Shown here in pieces: positions 23,072 through 33,550 of a DNA stretch of 64,000 nt. The notes beneath the pieces are model-generated. The model saw only the letters and a program-made list of their open reading frames with translations. It was not told the origin of the DNA and ran no database searches. The position numbers and the translations under genes were made by a program. Origin of the DNA: Ampullaceana balthica (taxonomy: Eukaryota; Mollusca; Gastropoda; Lymnaeidae); the NCBI GenBank assembly GCA_944989445.1, contig CALYLW010000070.1, positions 1,917,332-1,981,331 of the forward strand, given 5' to 3'. The first letter of the stretch is position 1. Every line of letters starts with the position of its first letter.

Positions 23072-23799
23072 AAAGGAGGATCAAATTTTTGAAGACTATG
23101 TCTATTCGAGTCATGTAATTTTTTTCAAATAAATTGTTAACAATCGTATAGGGAATTATTAGTCTGTATTCTATTTCATTAAAATATCAGATGCTTCGAA
23201 AAAGAGCCATATAAACCGTAAAATTTCATTTTTTTCTTGGGGGCTCAATGAGCCCCCAGAAATCTTTCGGTCCGACAAGGGGCGCAGATTTTGTGTCATG
23301 TCCCCGGGCGCACATTACCCTAGCTACGCCACTGTGCTGCGGCGCCGCGGCGCCTGCGGCGCCACCTTTTTCAAAAGCCCAACTAACTTGTCCTTGTATG
23401 ATTAATACGTAATATAAAACTTTCTTTAATGTACACAAAGTATTTTATAATTATTTTTATTTATTTTTTTTTGCAAAAGCCCAAGTAACATATCCTTATA
23501 TGATAAATACGAAATATTCCTGAAATGCACACAAAGTGTGTAGATCTATATAATATTTTTTTTACAGTGCTAATCACCACACAATTTTTAAAGTAATTTT
23601 AGAAATAAGCGCACCAAATTACTGCACCAAAAATACCTCTTATCGAACGTCCGCATGAAATTGTTTAATTATTAATAATTGTGTGGAGGGTGTTTAATGT
23701 TAATCTGGAAAACAAAATGATTATCCAATTTTTAAAAAAAGCAGAGTGATGTCCCTTAGCGTTAGGCTACATAATTGATGGTAAATATATATGTGATAA

Positions 23800-23802
23800 A
23801 TG

Positions 23803-23844
<42 letters not shown>
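23800..23844. repeat. (TA)n microsatellite between two Helitron termini
   Basis: About 35 bp of alternating TA between the 5' end of one minus-strand Helitron (23796) and the 3' end of another (23845). AT dinucleotide runs are preferred Helitron targets. Confidence 0.9.
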
Positions 23845-23845
<1 letters not shown>

Positions 23846-24250
23846 TAGCGTACACCCGTCAAAAATGACGGAAGTTTTCAGCTGAAATCTATTTATTTTA
23901 TAAAAAATGAACATTTTTTAGGGGTGCCTACGGCGCCGACCTTTTTGAAAAGCCCAACTAACTTGTCCTTGTTTGATAAATACGAAATATTAAACTTTCT
24001 GAAATGTACACAAAGTATTTTATAATAGGAGTGGCAGGGCGCCTACGGCGCCCCCTTCATTTTTTTTATTTCAAATTAACCATCATCTAATTCTCTTTTT
24101 ACAATGTTCCCTTTTCCGAAATTAAAATATGAGCGAAAACAATATTATATGACGTCATTATTTTTTACAGTGCACATTTAATTTGCACATCTTTTGATGC
24201 TTTGGTGCAGTAATTTGGTTTTCCCTGCTTTCTAAAATTAGTAGCGTCAG
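23845..24250 (-). mobile_element. Helitron (family B), minus strand
   Basis: Minus-strand 3' end has hairpin CCGTCATTTTTGACGG, spacer and CTAG at 23845-23848. The body contains the GGCGCCGTAGGCGCCCT and CAAGTTAGTTGGGCTTTT motifs. At about 24041-24110 it retains the intact site into which the LINE at 8231-9425 inserted in another copy. The 5' end is not clear. Confidence 0.65.
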
Positions 24251-24296
24251 GACAGACTGACTGACTTCCGTGACAATTGCAAATTATATAGTTTTA

Positions 24297-24317
24297 TTAT
24301 ATATATGTATATATATG

Positions 24318-24389
<72 letters not shown>

Positions 24390-24397
24390 ATATATCT

Positions 24398-24445
<48 letters not shown>
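24297..24445 (+). repeat. (TA)n and (CT)n microsatellites
   Basis: A TA run to about 24395 followed by a CT run to about 24443. The 88-residue open frame across it is repeat translation. Confidence 0.95.
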
Positions 24446-24450
<5 letters not shown>

Positions 24451-24451
24451 T

Positions 24452-24896
24452 TAAATCCTTTATATTAGCTTCACCGTCTTGTCTCTCTCTCTCTCTGTCT
24501 TGGGCTCGCGGTTTTCGAACGGAAAAACTAAAGTAAAAAATGACCCACTTTCCGTCATGCTATCGAGCTGAAATTTTGCACATAGACTCGTGTCACCTAA
24601 CAATGCGTTGTATCTAAATTTCGATCGAATGTGCTGTAATTAAATTAATGCAATTTTAGTATATCGCTATATAATTAAATGTAGCCGTCTGCTATTGTTC
24701 ACCTCCACGTGCTGGAGTTCAGTCCAGCCATCAATGACCCCCCCCCCGGACCTTTACACCAAGGGGAGATCAGTCAGCTTCAGTCTGTAAATGTTTCTCG
24801 CGCGTTGCGTATTATATTGAACTTATCAATACTTTAAGTTCTGTCTCATATATAAGGGATTTATAGTCAAAAACTTTGTTTTTACGGTGTTGTTTA
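24452..24896 (+). mobile_element. Helentron-like element (family A)
   Basis: Begins TAAATCCTTTATATTAGC and ends with ATAAGGGATTTATAGTCAAA and the AAAAACTTTGTTTTT hairpin. It lies about 120 bp upstream of the exon 3 acceptor of gene 1. Confidence 0.65.
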
Positions 24897-25018
24897 AATA
24901 CATCTTAGATCAACTTTACTCTTTATTCCATGAAGACTGAACATTTCCCCGCACGCTGGCAACATTTATTTCCCAATTTTCCCCCAAACTTTTTTTAATA
25001 ACGTCTAACACCTTCCAG

Positions 25019-25204
25019 GTCATGCTGCAGCAGTTGGCGGCCGAGGAAAAGCTGAGGGCCGACGGCGGGTCGGGACTCAAGCAGATCCGAGCAGACGTGG
25101 ACGGCCCGGAGACTTACTACGTCAACAGTCACAGCGGCGGCTCCGTTGGGGCTATACACGACCACAGCAACAGCCAAATCACCATAGGGCAAGGGGAGGG
25201 ACAA
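25019..25204 (+). CDS. Gene 1 exon 3
   Basis: 62 codons between acceptor CACCTTCCAG and donor GTGAGT at 25205, phase 0 at both ends. It encodes protein residues 45-106. It continues the helix begun in exon 2 (VMLQQLAAEEKLRADGG) and then a Gly/Ser/His-rich segment containing YYVNSHSGGSVGAIHDHSN and ITIGQGEGQ. The two close histidines (H-D-H) recall the paired histidines of the C-terminal domain. No known domain is recognised. GC content is clearly above the flanking introns, as in the other exons. Confidence 0.87.
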
Positions 25205-25877
25205 GTGAGTGACCTCTGGAATGTGTTGGTGTTGCAATGCTAGGTCAGCGGGACCTTAACCGTAATGAATGAATTAACGTGTTAGTGCCCCTCCCGAACA
25301 TTTTATTTGTAAATATTTATCTCGAGACACGTATTGTTCCGTGATCGATTCAAAAGTATTCGCTAACTGACTTCTTCACATCGGAGTAAGATTAGATTTG
25401 GCAGACTATCTCCTGCATGATTTTTATTCTTTCAAAGCCAGAAAGTCTCTCTGCCAATCTACTGTGACTATGTTGTTCAAAATTGTTTAGCTATTAAATA
25501 CAAATGTTCAAATTGCAAATTTATAATTACATACCATAAATAAGAAAATCTATTGCTTGAAAAAGAATCTAATTTTTTCTTTAAAATAAAAATTACAAGA
25601 AAAGAGAAGAAACTAGATAATAATAATAATATTACATTTTAAAAGGCTCAAAGTTTAATTTGAAAATCAACAAATATCATAACATCGTTTTCAAGATCAA
25701 AGTCTATGATTCTGCCTAAGAACTGTGAAATATATTTAATGAGATTTTTTAATGGTTTTATCATTGTAATTATTTAATACGGAGTTATCACCTTTCAGTT
25801 CAATAAAAATTTCCAATTACAGCCATAACAAGATGGTTAATTACATTTTTAAAAAAATCATTTTCTTTTTTTTTCAG
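25205..25877 (+). other. Gene 1 intron 3 (673 bp)
   Basis: GTGAGT donor; TTTTTTTTTCAG acceptor with a strong pyrimidine tract. No repeats recognised. Confidence 0.8.
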
Positions 25878-26030
25878 TTCGTTCTAAATGGTGTAGAGTT
25901 TCGCACTAGACACAATGATTACCCCCTGAGAATGCCCACCAAGAGCACATCCGCCTACCACGTGCTCAGTGAGATCCCCTACCCACAAGTCCCGCCAGAA
26001 GTCACGGGGAAGCCGACAATACAGGAGCAG
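25878..26030 (+). CDS. Gene 1 exon 4
   Basis: 51 codons, residues 107-157, phase 0 at both ends, donor GTAATT at 26031. The segment starts FVLNGVEFRTRHNDYPLRMP and ends with a proline-rich stretch PYPQVPPEVTGKPTIQEQ. The reading frame and phase agree with both neighbours. Function unknown. Confidence 0.87.
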
Positions 26031-26849
26031 GTAATTGTTGTCAGCTCAAAAATAAAGTAATCCATCATTGCAACAACTTCCTAATTCAAAGTTCCTCGCA
26101 ACAGGAAAAATAAATAGTTTAAAAATTCCTTAACACTTACTCGAAATTCACGCTCCAATCCAAAAAGTACATTATTTCTATTGTGCAAATAAATTAAACT
26201 TATTGTAAACAATCGAAGTTCAAATTTCGAAAGGTGATAAGAAGGGATAGTGGCGGAGTGTTCAGTTCTCTCTCCAACCCCTGGTGAATTTCAACTTCAG
26301 TTGTACATGGTAATATAAAAAAAAAGGTAAAAGTTACCTCGGTGGAGATCTCTAAGTCATTGAACTTAGCTAATTAGTATTTTAATCAGGTGATAGGATT
26401 TAAACAATGTTGATGGTTTCTCAATGAAGAAGTTAAATATTTGTAGATATCTTTAATGTTTACGCGGGACTGTTGAACTATTATGTAACACGCGCTTTTA
26501 TTCTTAGAACAGGCCAAATAGAGATGAGTGATGTATGTAAAAGTTTTCATTAGTTTAGGCCTTCAATTAATCTTATAGACAATACTTTTAAAATTTAGGC
26601 TAAAGAAAGAGGGATCCATGGTAAAAACCCATTGTAATTATTAAAATTTCGATATGTAACTGGTGCTAGAGATCGGTTCCCAAATGATGGCCCACCAAAA
26701 TTAAAATGTGAAGAAACTCTGCTGTAGTTTTAAATTATAACTAAGAAAATTTCACTGGACGTAAAGGATAACAGATGTTGGCATAATGTCTCCATTTGTT
26801 AAAATTTAACTTTAAAAAATATCGACAGAATATTGCTGATGTCGCATTC
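26031..26849 (+). other. Intron 4 of gene 1, unique part
   Basis: AT-rich intronic sequence without recognised repeats, preceding the minisatellite. Intron 4 as a whole spans 26031-30225. Confidence 0.6.
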
Positions 26850-28421
26850 TTTGACAAAGATTATCAAGGTGCTAGATGAGTTTGACAACGATTATCAAGG
26901 TGCTAGATGAGTTTGACAACGATTATCAAGGTGCTAGATGAGTTTGACAAAGATTATCAAGGTGCTAGATGAGTTTGACAAAGATTATCAAGGTGCTAGA
27001 TGAGTTTGACAAAGATTATCAAGGTGCTAGATGAGTTTGACAAAGATTATCAAGGTGCTAGATTAAGTTTGACAAAGATTATCAAGGTGCTAGATGAGTT
27101 TGACAAAGATTATCAAGGTGCTAGATTAAGTTTGACAAAGATTATCAAGGTGCTAGATGAGTTTGACAAAGATTATCAAGGTGCTAGATTAAGTTTGACA
27201 AAGATTATCAAGAGGCTAGATTAAGTTTGACAAAGATTATCAAGGTGCTAGATGAGTTTGACAAAGATTATCAAGGTGCTAGATGAGTTAGACAAAGATT
27301 ATCAAGGTGCTAGATTAAGTTTGACAAAGATTATCAAGGTGCTAGATGAGTTTGACAAAGATTATCAAGGTGCTAGATGAGTTTGACAAAGATTATCAAG
27401 GTGCTAGATTAAGTTTGACAAAGATTATGAAGCTGCTAGATTAAGTTTGACAAAGATTATGAAGGTGCTAGATGAGAATGACAACGATTATCAAGGTGCT
27501 AGATTAAGTTTGACAAAGATTATCAAGGTGCTAGATGAGTTTGACAAAGATTATCAAGGTGCTAGATTAAGTTTGACAAAGATTATCAAGGTGCTAGATT
27601 AAGTTTGACAAAGATTATCAAGGTGCTAGATGAGTTAGACAAAGATTATCAAGGTGCTAGTTGAGTTTGACAAAGATTATTAAGGTGCTAGATTAAGTTT
27701 GACAAAGATTATCAAGGTGCTAGATGAGTTTGACAAAGATTATCAAGGTGCTAGATTAAGTTTGACAAAGATTATCAAGGTGCTAGATTAAGTTTGACAA
27801 AGATTATCAAAGTGCTAGATGAGTTTGACAAAGATTATTAAGGTGCTAGTTGAGTTTGACAAATATTATTAAGGTGCTAGATTAAGTTTGACAAAGATTT
27901 TCAAGGTGCTAGATGAGTTTGACAAAGATTATCAAGGTGCTAGATTAAGTTTGACAAAGATTATCAAGGTGCTAGATTAAGTTTGACAAAGATTATCAAA
28001 GTGCTAGATGAGTTTGACAAAGATTATTAAGGTGCTAGTTGAGTTTGACAAATATTATTAAGGTGCTAGATTAAGTTTGACAAAGATTTTCAAGGTGCTA
28101 GATGAGTTTGACAAAGATTATCAAGGTGCTAGATTAAGTTTGACAAAGATTTTCAAGGTGCTAGATGAGTTTGACAAAGATTATCAAGGTGCTAGATTAA
28201 GTTTGACAAAGATTATCAAGGTGCTAGATGAGTTTGACAAAGATTATCAAGGTGCTATATGAGTTAGACAAAGATTATCAAGGTGCTAGTTGAGTTTGAC
28301 AAAGATTATTAAGGTGCTAGATTAAGTTTGACAAAGATTATTAAGGTGCTAGTTGAGTTTGACAAAGATTTTCAAGGTGCTAGATTTAGTTTCACAAAGA
28401 TTTTCAAAGATAATCAAAGTG
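26850..28421 (+). repeat. 31/32-bp minisatellite, about 50 units
   Basis: Tandem units of TTTGACAAAGATTATCAAGG plus GTGCTAGATGAG (31 bp) or GTGCTAGATTAAG (32 bp). The two lengths often alternate, giving a 63-bp (21-codon) super-unit that reads open and produces artefact frames at 27000-27224 and 28077-28262. A block of about 190 bp with shared variants (TATTATTAAGG, ATTTTCAAGG) is duplicated (about 27716-27905 and 27906-28095). It lies wholly in intron 4 of gene 1. Confidence 0.93.
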
Positions 28422-29071
28422 CACCTTTTAATAATATAAATTTGCTGAAGTCGGTATAAAATATACTCCTGATCGTAACTCCTGTGAAGAGCTTTTTATT
28501 TTTTTCTATCAGTTTTGATCCAAACATCTATCACAAGTATCTTGACCCAGCATCAAAGAAATTCCTTCGTACTTACCTCCCAAACTCAATGATCTTTTTC
28601 TCTAAAGTCAGAAATATAACAAATAATTTGTTAACCCTCTGTTGCAACACTACGCGTTCAAGGGTTAATATACACAACATCAAGATACTCTAACTTAACG
28701 CTTGGAACACCAAGTTATCAGAGTATGTTAACAATAAATTAGGACATGAAGTCAATACCTGTCAGTAAACTTGACTTCATATTACAAGTATTTTATGTTA
28801 AAAATTACAGTGTAATGTTTGACACCGTTAACTTTAGATCCTAAGATAGAGATAAAATAACGCAATGTACTGTGGATCATCAAAGGATAACATGATTTCC
28901 CATGTGTTAACAACCTCTCGTTCAATTGTCTTAACTTGGTATTCACCATACTTCCTATATGTTAACATCCAGTCGTTCATTTGATGTCCTCTGTCTCAAT
29001 TTAGAATTCACTATATTTCCCATATGTTAACATCGACTGGTTCATTTGATGTCCTGTGTCTTAACTTGGTA

Positions 29072-30163
29072 TCTATCTATATATATATAATTCACCAGAA
29101 CAAGAACGAGTAGTTTGCAAATAAGCATGACGAATGACTCTCGCTGGGGTCGACCAATCACAGTTTATGGTTGGCAAGCTAAGGTGGTGGAGAGACCAAC
29201 AATGTTTCTAGCGTTCACTTTCGTTGTTCCGTCACAGAATAACATTAATTTCGTAGTGTAGTTGTTATTACATCCCCCCTAACAAGCGGAAGGTGTTGGA
29301 TTCAGGCCCCAGCTGAAACATTATTTTTTAATTTTTAAAAATGTTTATGTTTGTGCCCGTTCTTTTATCCCTTTCTTTGTTAATATGACGTCTGCTTCGT
29401 ACGTATTTCATGTAAAAACGCTTCGTTCAGTGTTATACCAATTCCTGCATCAGGTAACTGTTTGTTTCCTATCGATCGTATATTTCTGGGAAAAGATCAT
29501 AGACGAAACTGTTGCTCTCCAACTTCGCAACATTGGCTGTAAACTTTGTTTCTCAACATTAGGTTAACTTCGGCGACGTGCTCTCCGTTGTTCTCAGTGA
29601 TGGAAACGTAGTAATGCACTCTCCTCAACAAAAGGCAGAAATTGTCGCGATGTCCGAAATACTTCGCGCCAGCATCATCATTTACTTCGCGCCAGCATCA
29701 TCATTTACTTCGCGCCAGCATCATCATTTACTTCGCGCCAGCATCATCATTTACTTCGCGCCAGCATCATCATTTACTTCGCGCCAGCATCATCATTTAC
29801 TTCCGAGAACGTCCTCATACCTCTCCTCGAGTTTACAATCCTGGTCAACATCAATCTATCTCTCTGTATAATTCACCAGAAATTAGGACAAGGACAAAAC
29901 GTGTGCAAATAAGCATGAAGAATGACCCTCGCTAGGGTCGACCAATCACAGTTTATGGTTGGCAAGTGAGGGTGGTGCAGGGTGGGGGGCAGGTAACAAC
30001 AACCAAAGTGCGTGTCTCGAGACCAAAAATGCATAGGCGGTCCTCCCAAAGTAACGTGAGTTGTTCTCCTTTCTTCGTGCCCTGTTTGTATCCATTCTTT
30101 CCCCCTTTTTCGCACTATCTATGAGCAAGTCTGCGACTTATGCTAGCCGCGGGTCGTATCTAG
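29072..30163 (+). mobile_element. Non-autonomous Helitron (family D) in intron 4
   Basis: Begins TCTATCTATATATATATAAT after A and ends with the hairpin region TATGCTAGCCGCGGGTCG and CTAG at 30160-30163 followed by T. Both termini match the short complete copy at 57272-57606. A second 5' end (TCTATCTCTCTGTATAATTC) occurs inside at 29855. The interior has a 23-bp tandem repeat (29663-29800) and an unassigned segment. No Rep/helicase coding is seen. Confidence 0.83.
29663..29800 (+). repeat. 23-bp tandem repeat, six perfect copies
   Basis: Six identical units of TTCGCGCCAGCATCATCATTTAC inside the Helitron. Because 23 is not a multiple of 3, two overlapping open frames each translate all three phases in turn. 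These are not genes. Confidence 0.95.
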
Positions 30164-30225
30164 TACACTATATTTCCCATATGTTATCCGCTCGCTCATT
30201 TGATGTCCTGTGTGGGTGTCGACAG

Positions 30226-30414
30226 ATCGAGGAGATGAGAGAGTGGTTCAAGGCGTGGAGAGACCAGAACTACAAAGTAAGGGACTACAGGCCTTACTTC
30301 AAGCCGATACTCTGTTACCTGGAGGGGGCCTGGACCACCAAGACCAAGGAGATAGAGGAATCGTTCTTCAGTTCTAGGCACGCGCTGGACGCCGACAGCT
30401 GGTTTGACCTGCAG
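30226..30414 (+). CDS. Gene 1 exon 5
   Basis: 63 codons, residues 158-220, phase 0 at both ends; acceptor GTCGACAG, donor GTACGT at 30415. Rich in charged and aromatic residues (IEEMREWFKAWRDQ, DYRPYFKPILCYLEGAW, ADSWFDLQ), suggesting a helical, tryptophan-rich module. The acceptor has a weak pyrimidine tract and belongs to the tandem array. No family recognised. Confidence 0.88.
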
Positions 30415-30788
30415 GTACGTTTTGGATCACGTTTAAATGTTGTTGTTTTTTTAAACATATAAAATCTTAGCAGGGCTTCACGGGCGATCTTAACGCGCCG
30501 CTTTTAAACTGTGTAACGCAAAAACAGCATTGTCGTTGGGGAAAGTGTAGGTGTGTTGCCGCCAGGGTATAGTGTGTTGAAAACGGTATGTGTGTTTTGT
30601 CAGTAGGGTGCTGGTGTGTAGATTTTATTTCCTTGTTGCCTTCAATCTGTGTACATGTTAAATTCGCCATAACCAACACACTCCTGGCATCAGGCATATA
30701 CCCTTTCCACACAACACCCGGGCAGCAACACTTTCAGGACATCAGGAAGGGGTCAAACAAGAGACGCGAGATAGAGGTCACTCAAGGG

Positions 30789-30995
30789 CGGTGTTGGCGA
30801 ACCTATGGCACGCGTGCCACAGTCGGCACGCAGAGCCTCACCACCCGGCACGCGACTAAAATATTTCTTCCTAAATCAAACCAGCTAAGCCAACCCCCCC
30901 CCCTATTTTAGGGTTTCAGTGTTGGGACTCTGCTATTAATAACTGGCTTTTGGTTGAATTTTCGGCACGCGGACCCAAAAAGGTTCGCCACACTG
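30789..30995. mobile_element. hAT MITE, 207 bp
   Basis: Ends CGGTGTTGGCGAACC and GGTTCGCCACACTG, with GGCACGCG motifs next to both. Flanks CTCAAGGG and CGCTAGGG match at 6 of 8 positions. Confidence 0.75.
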
Positions 30996-31333
30996 CGCTA
31001 GGGTAAAGGTAGGTCACAGGTGATTTGCATATAATGAAACATGTGTGTCATTAAGATGCGGCAAAGTGTACAAAATTCCAGCTATCAAAATAAACAATTA
31101 TATCAACCTTAATGTTTTCCCCTTTATGCTTCTTAACATATTGCGAACGTGCAAACATTTCATGTGCGTCGCTGTAAATTTAGTGCGTACAGCATAATTA
31201 TATATTTTTAAAAAAATTGCAACTATTATCTTTTAAGTATAAGCTTTCAAATTAGCAAAATGTTTTTTTTTACTCATTAAGTTTCAAAGTCACCTTCTAG
31301 ACAAAATATTGGTTTGGCTATAATTTATTATTA

Positions 31334-31871
31334 AATCCCTTATATAAGCTTTATCGCCGTCTCTCTCTGTCTTGGGTTCGCGGTCGGTCGGTCGGAAGGG
31401 CGGAAAAACAAAAGTCAAAAAATGACCCACTTCCCGTAAAGCCATCGAGCTGAAATTTGGCACACAGACCCGTGCCACCTAACAATGCATCGTATCAAAA
31501 TTTCAGATCGATCGAACGTACCGTTTTTTAAATTAATGCATTTTTAGTTTATCTCTATACAAGGGATGTAATTCAATTTCAGGGTTTGTTGTTTTTTTTT
31601 CACGCGAGAGCTCAGTTCGCGCGTTGACGCGAACCATCGAAGTACAGGCGTGCTTTTGTTTACATTTTACGTGTCACACTGAGCTAGGTCGAGCGATCGG
31701 TGACCAGACATTTCACCTCTCCCTGCTCCCCCCCCCCGGTTATACAGCAGGAGTTAAGGCAGATACAGTCTGTAAATGTTTGTCGCGTTTGAAGATGATC
31801 AATACTTTTAATTATGACTCATATATAAGGGATTTATAGACAAAAACTTTGTTTTTAAGGGTTTGTTTTAT
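31334..31871 (+). mobile_element. Helentron-like element (family A)
   Basis: Begins TAAATCCCTTATATAAGC and ends with AAAAACTTTGTTTTTAAGGG and TTTGTTTTAT. Same body as 18157-18695. Confidence 0.65.
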
Positions 31872-31913
31872 TTTTTCAAATGAAAAAGTTACGCATTGTC
31901 GTTTCCATTGTAG

Positions 31914-32144
31914 GAGAAAGTCCGGTTCACCGCTTACACCGGTAGGAAGAGTCTAGAGGAAAACTACGCCTACCTTCCCACGACCATCATCAACATCACA
32001 GAGGCGGGTCTGCCAGTGTACGCCCAGTGGAACTACCGCATGCTCTGCCACCCGCTGTCCAAGGATCTCCCAACGTCATACCTCAAACTCGTGGATGACC
32101 TCAGTGTTCGACTGCCCAGAGGTCAGACCTTGGAGCAACACCAG
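31914..32144 (+). CDS. Gene 1 exon 6
   Basis: 77 codons, residues 221-297, phase 0 at both ends; acceptor CCATTGTAG, donor GTAATA at 32145. Contains EKVRFTAYTGRKSLEENYAY, an N-glycosylation motif (NIT) and LPVYAQWNYRMLCHPLSKDL. Reads smoothly into exon 7. No known family. Confidence 0.88.
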
Positions 32145-32264
32145 GTAATAATCCACAAACAGTTGCAGTTGAAATGATGTTAACGCCGAAAGTCTTTAAA
32201 TGGTCTTTGTTTTTCTTCTGTGTGTTATTGCTATAATTATCGAATTGAATTAAATTTAAAAGTC

Positions 32265-33550
32265 CAGTGGCGTAGCTAGAGGGGGGCGGTGGGGGAGGTC
32301 CGCCCCGGGCGGCATTTGTGGGCATTTGAAAAGTGCAACCAATTCCGACAACGACCCTTTTTCTTTTGAAGGGGGAAAACCAAGGTGAAACAAAAATATT
32401 CGTAATTTCTAGTCTTAATTAACGGATTCCCATAACATTTGTTTGATTACATAGTGGATGTTATAACTAACGCAAAACCGTTAAAAACTTTAAAATCACT
32501 CAAAAAAGGTATCGATTTGTTTGGAAAATTCAGCTGTATACGACCAGATGACGCTTTTATAAGAAAACAACACAAAACACACATCACCGCTGGGCCGAAT
32601 AATATGTGCTATTAATATCGCCACAATGGTTTTTGCTTGGAATTTCGACATTCGCAGAATGATGCGCGAACAAGTACCTTCAATTAATGGTGGTTCAAAG
32701 ATTGTGTTGAACTTGGGAGTAGTAATTTGTTTCACTTTTTGAGTTTTCAGAAAATTATTGTAAGGTACGTTATTAAAAAATAAAATTATTTTGTTTTATT
32801 GCATTAAAGTAGCACAAATAATGTGTGTTTTTCATTAAAATACGGTTATTCATTAAAAATGTTACGTCTATCCAATTAAAGTAATGTGTAAATAATTAGA
32901 ATTCGTCTATTTTTCGGAAAATTATTAAGTTTATGGCAAGAAAATATTCAAATTTATCCGTTAATAAATACAAAAATAAATATGGCATGCAATGATAAGC
33001 ATTTTCCCCACCTATACTTCGTTTCAATTACAATTATTTATTCATGTTTATTAATTTTTAAAAAAATCATATAATCGACTAATTTGCCGTCCAAAAATGA
33101 CGTCACACGATTTTGGCTGATTTTTCACCACCTCTGGCCTCGTCACACGTCGTCACAAAAACTTAGACCCCTTCTTCAATATGACGTCATAAAGCTTTGA
33201 CACCCCCCCCCAATCTTTAAAAGTAATAAAAGACATATTTTCTATTTGAAAAATAAGCATGTTTCAAATCAAATTTTCGTCATTAAAGTATGTTTTTTGT
33301 GCAAGGCTGCACTCTAATATTGTAACACGCGTTTTACGTAAACGTCATTAAATAAAGTGTCAGTAAGTGTAAGTGGAAATTTTATTTAAAGTTACACGTT
33401 TTGACGTGACGTCACATTTCTCAAACACTCGTCACAAGTGTATGACTCCCCTCCCCGCCCCAGGTGCGTGCCGTGATTTATGGATGGTCCCTAAAAGGGG
33501 CGGCACATTGAAGACCGCCCCGGGCGGCAAAAGTTCTAGCTACGCCACTG
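32265..33550. mobile_element. hAT element, 1.29 kb, non-autonomous
   Basis: Terminal inverted repeats CAGTGGCGTAGCTAGAGG and TTCTAGCTACGCCACTG, with CCGCCCCGGGCGGC near both ends. Perfect 8-bp duplication TAAAAGTC at 32257-32264 and 33551-33558. The termini match the ZMYM1-type hAT at 19156-23334, which could have supplied transposase. It contains a PIF-like MITE at 33083-33491. Confidence 0.9.
33083..33491. mobile_element. PIF/Harbinger-like MITE nested in hAT
   Basis: Ends TTTGCCGTCCAAAAATGACG and TTTATGGATGGTCCC, flanked by TAA at 33080-33082 and 33492-33494. Same family as 12774-13045. Confidence 0.75.

Larger units (their letters stand above)
19156..23334 (+). mobile_element. hAT transposon of ZMYM1/DUF4371 type, 4.18 kb, inactivated
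   Basis: Terminal inverted repeats CAGTGGCGTAGCGAG and CTAGCTACGCCACTG. Flanked by perfect 8-bp duplications TGCTGCGG at 19148-19155 and 23335-23342. Near-terminal segments also mirror each other (GGGCGCCACGTTAGG versus CCCCGGGCGCACATTACCCT). It carries a broken transposase (about 21340-23070) and is interrupted by another hAT at 19575-20807 and by a Helentron-like element at 20862-21321. Confidence 0.9.
19140..23796 (-). mobile_element. Helitron (family C), minus strand, split by a 4.2-kb hAT
   Basis: On the minus strand it begins TCACATATATATTTACC at 23796 and ends GCCGCAGCACAAACTAG at 19140. Only 19140-19155 and 23335-23796 are Helitron sequence, about 470 bp. The rest is the hAT at 19156-23334, whose target duplication TGCTGCGG falls inside the Helitron 3' end. 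Confidence 0.78.
13667..25018 (+). other. Gene 1 intron 2 (11.4 kb), transposon-rich
   Basis: GTAAGA donor and CACCTTCCAG acceptor. It holds a Helitron (14866-15624), a PIF-like MITE (15896-16331), an hAT-like MITE (17050-17634), a foldback element (17759-18107), Helentron-like copies (18157-18695 and 24452-24896), and a Helitron split by an hAT that is split again (19140-23796). The parts at 13667-14865 and 16332-17049 show only AT-rich sequence, with an AT near-palindrome at 16565-16600. No further exon of gene 1 is required by the reading frame. Confidence 0.75.
28894..30225 (+). repeat. Tandem array of about 66-bp units ending at the exon 5 acceptor, split by a Helitron
   Basis: Units contain TTTCCCATATGTTAACATC, CGTTCATTTGATGTCCTGTG and CTTAACTTGGTATTCAC. 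Copies occupy 28894-29071 and continue at 30164-30225, where the last unit ends in the splice acceptor GTGTCGACAG. The Helitron at 29072-30163 lies within one unit. Confidence 0.75.
30415..31913 (+). other. Gene 1 intron 5 (1.5 kb)
   Basis: GTACGT donor and TTTCCATTGTAG acceptor. It contains an hAT MITE (30789-30995) and a Helentron-like element (31334-31871) that ends about 40 bp before exon 6. Confidence 0.75.

Noticed and set aside
27000..28262. Open frames of 61-74 residues with a 21-residue repeat
   Set aside because: The openness follows from the 63-bp super-unit; they lie in intron 4 and have no splice or start context.
26850..28421. Regular direct repeats resembling a CRISPR array
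   Set aside because: There are no unique spacers, the units are contiguous, and the locus is an intron of an animal gene; it is a minisatellite.
29578..29935. Two overlapping 97-residue frames
   Set aside because: Both are dominated by the 23-bp tandem repeat inside a Helitron and run through its three phases.
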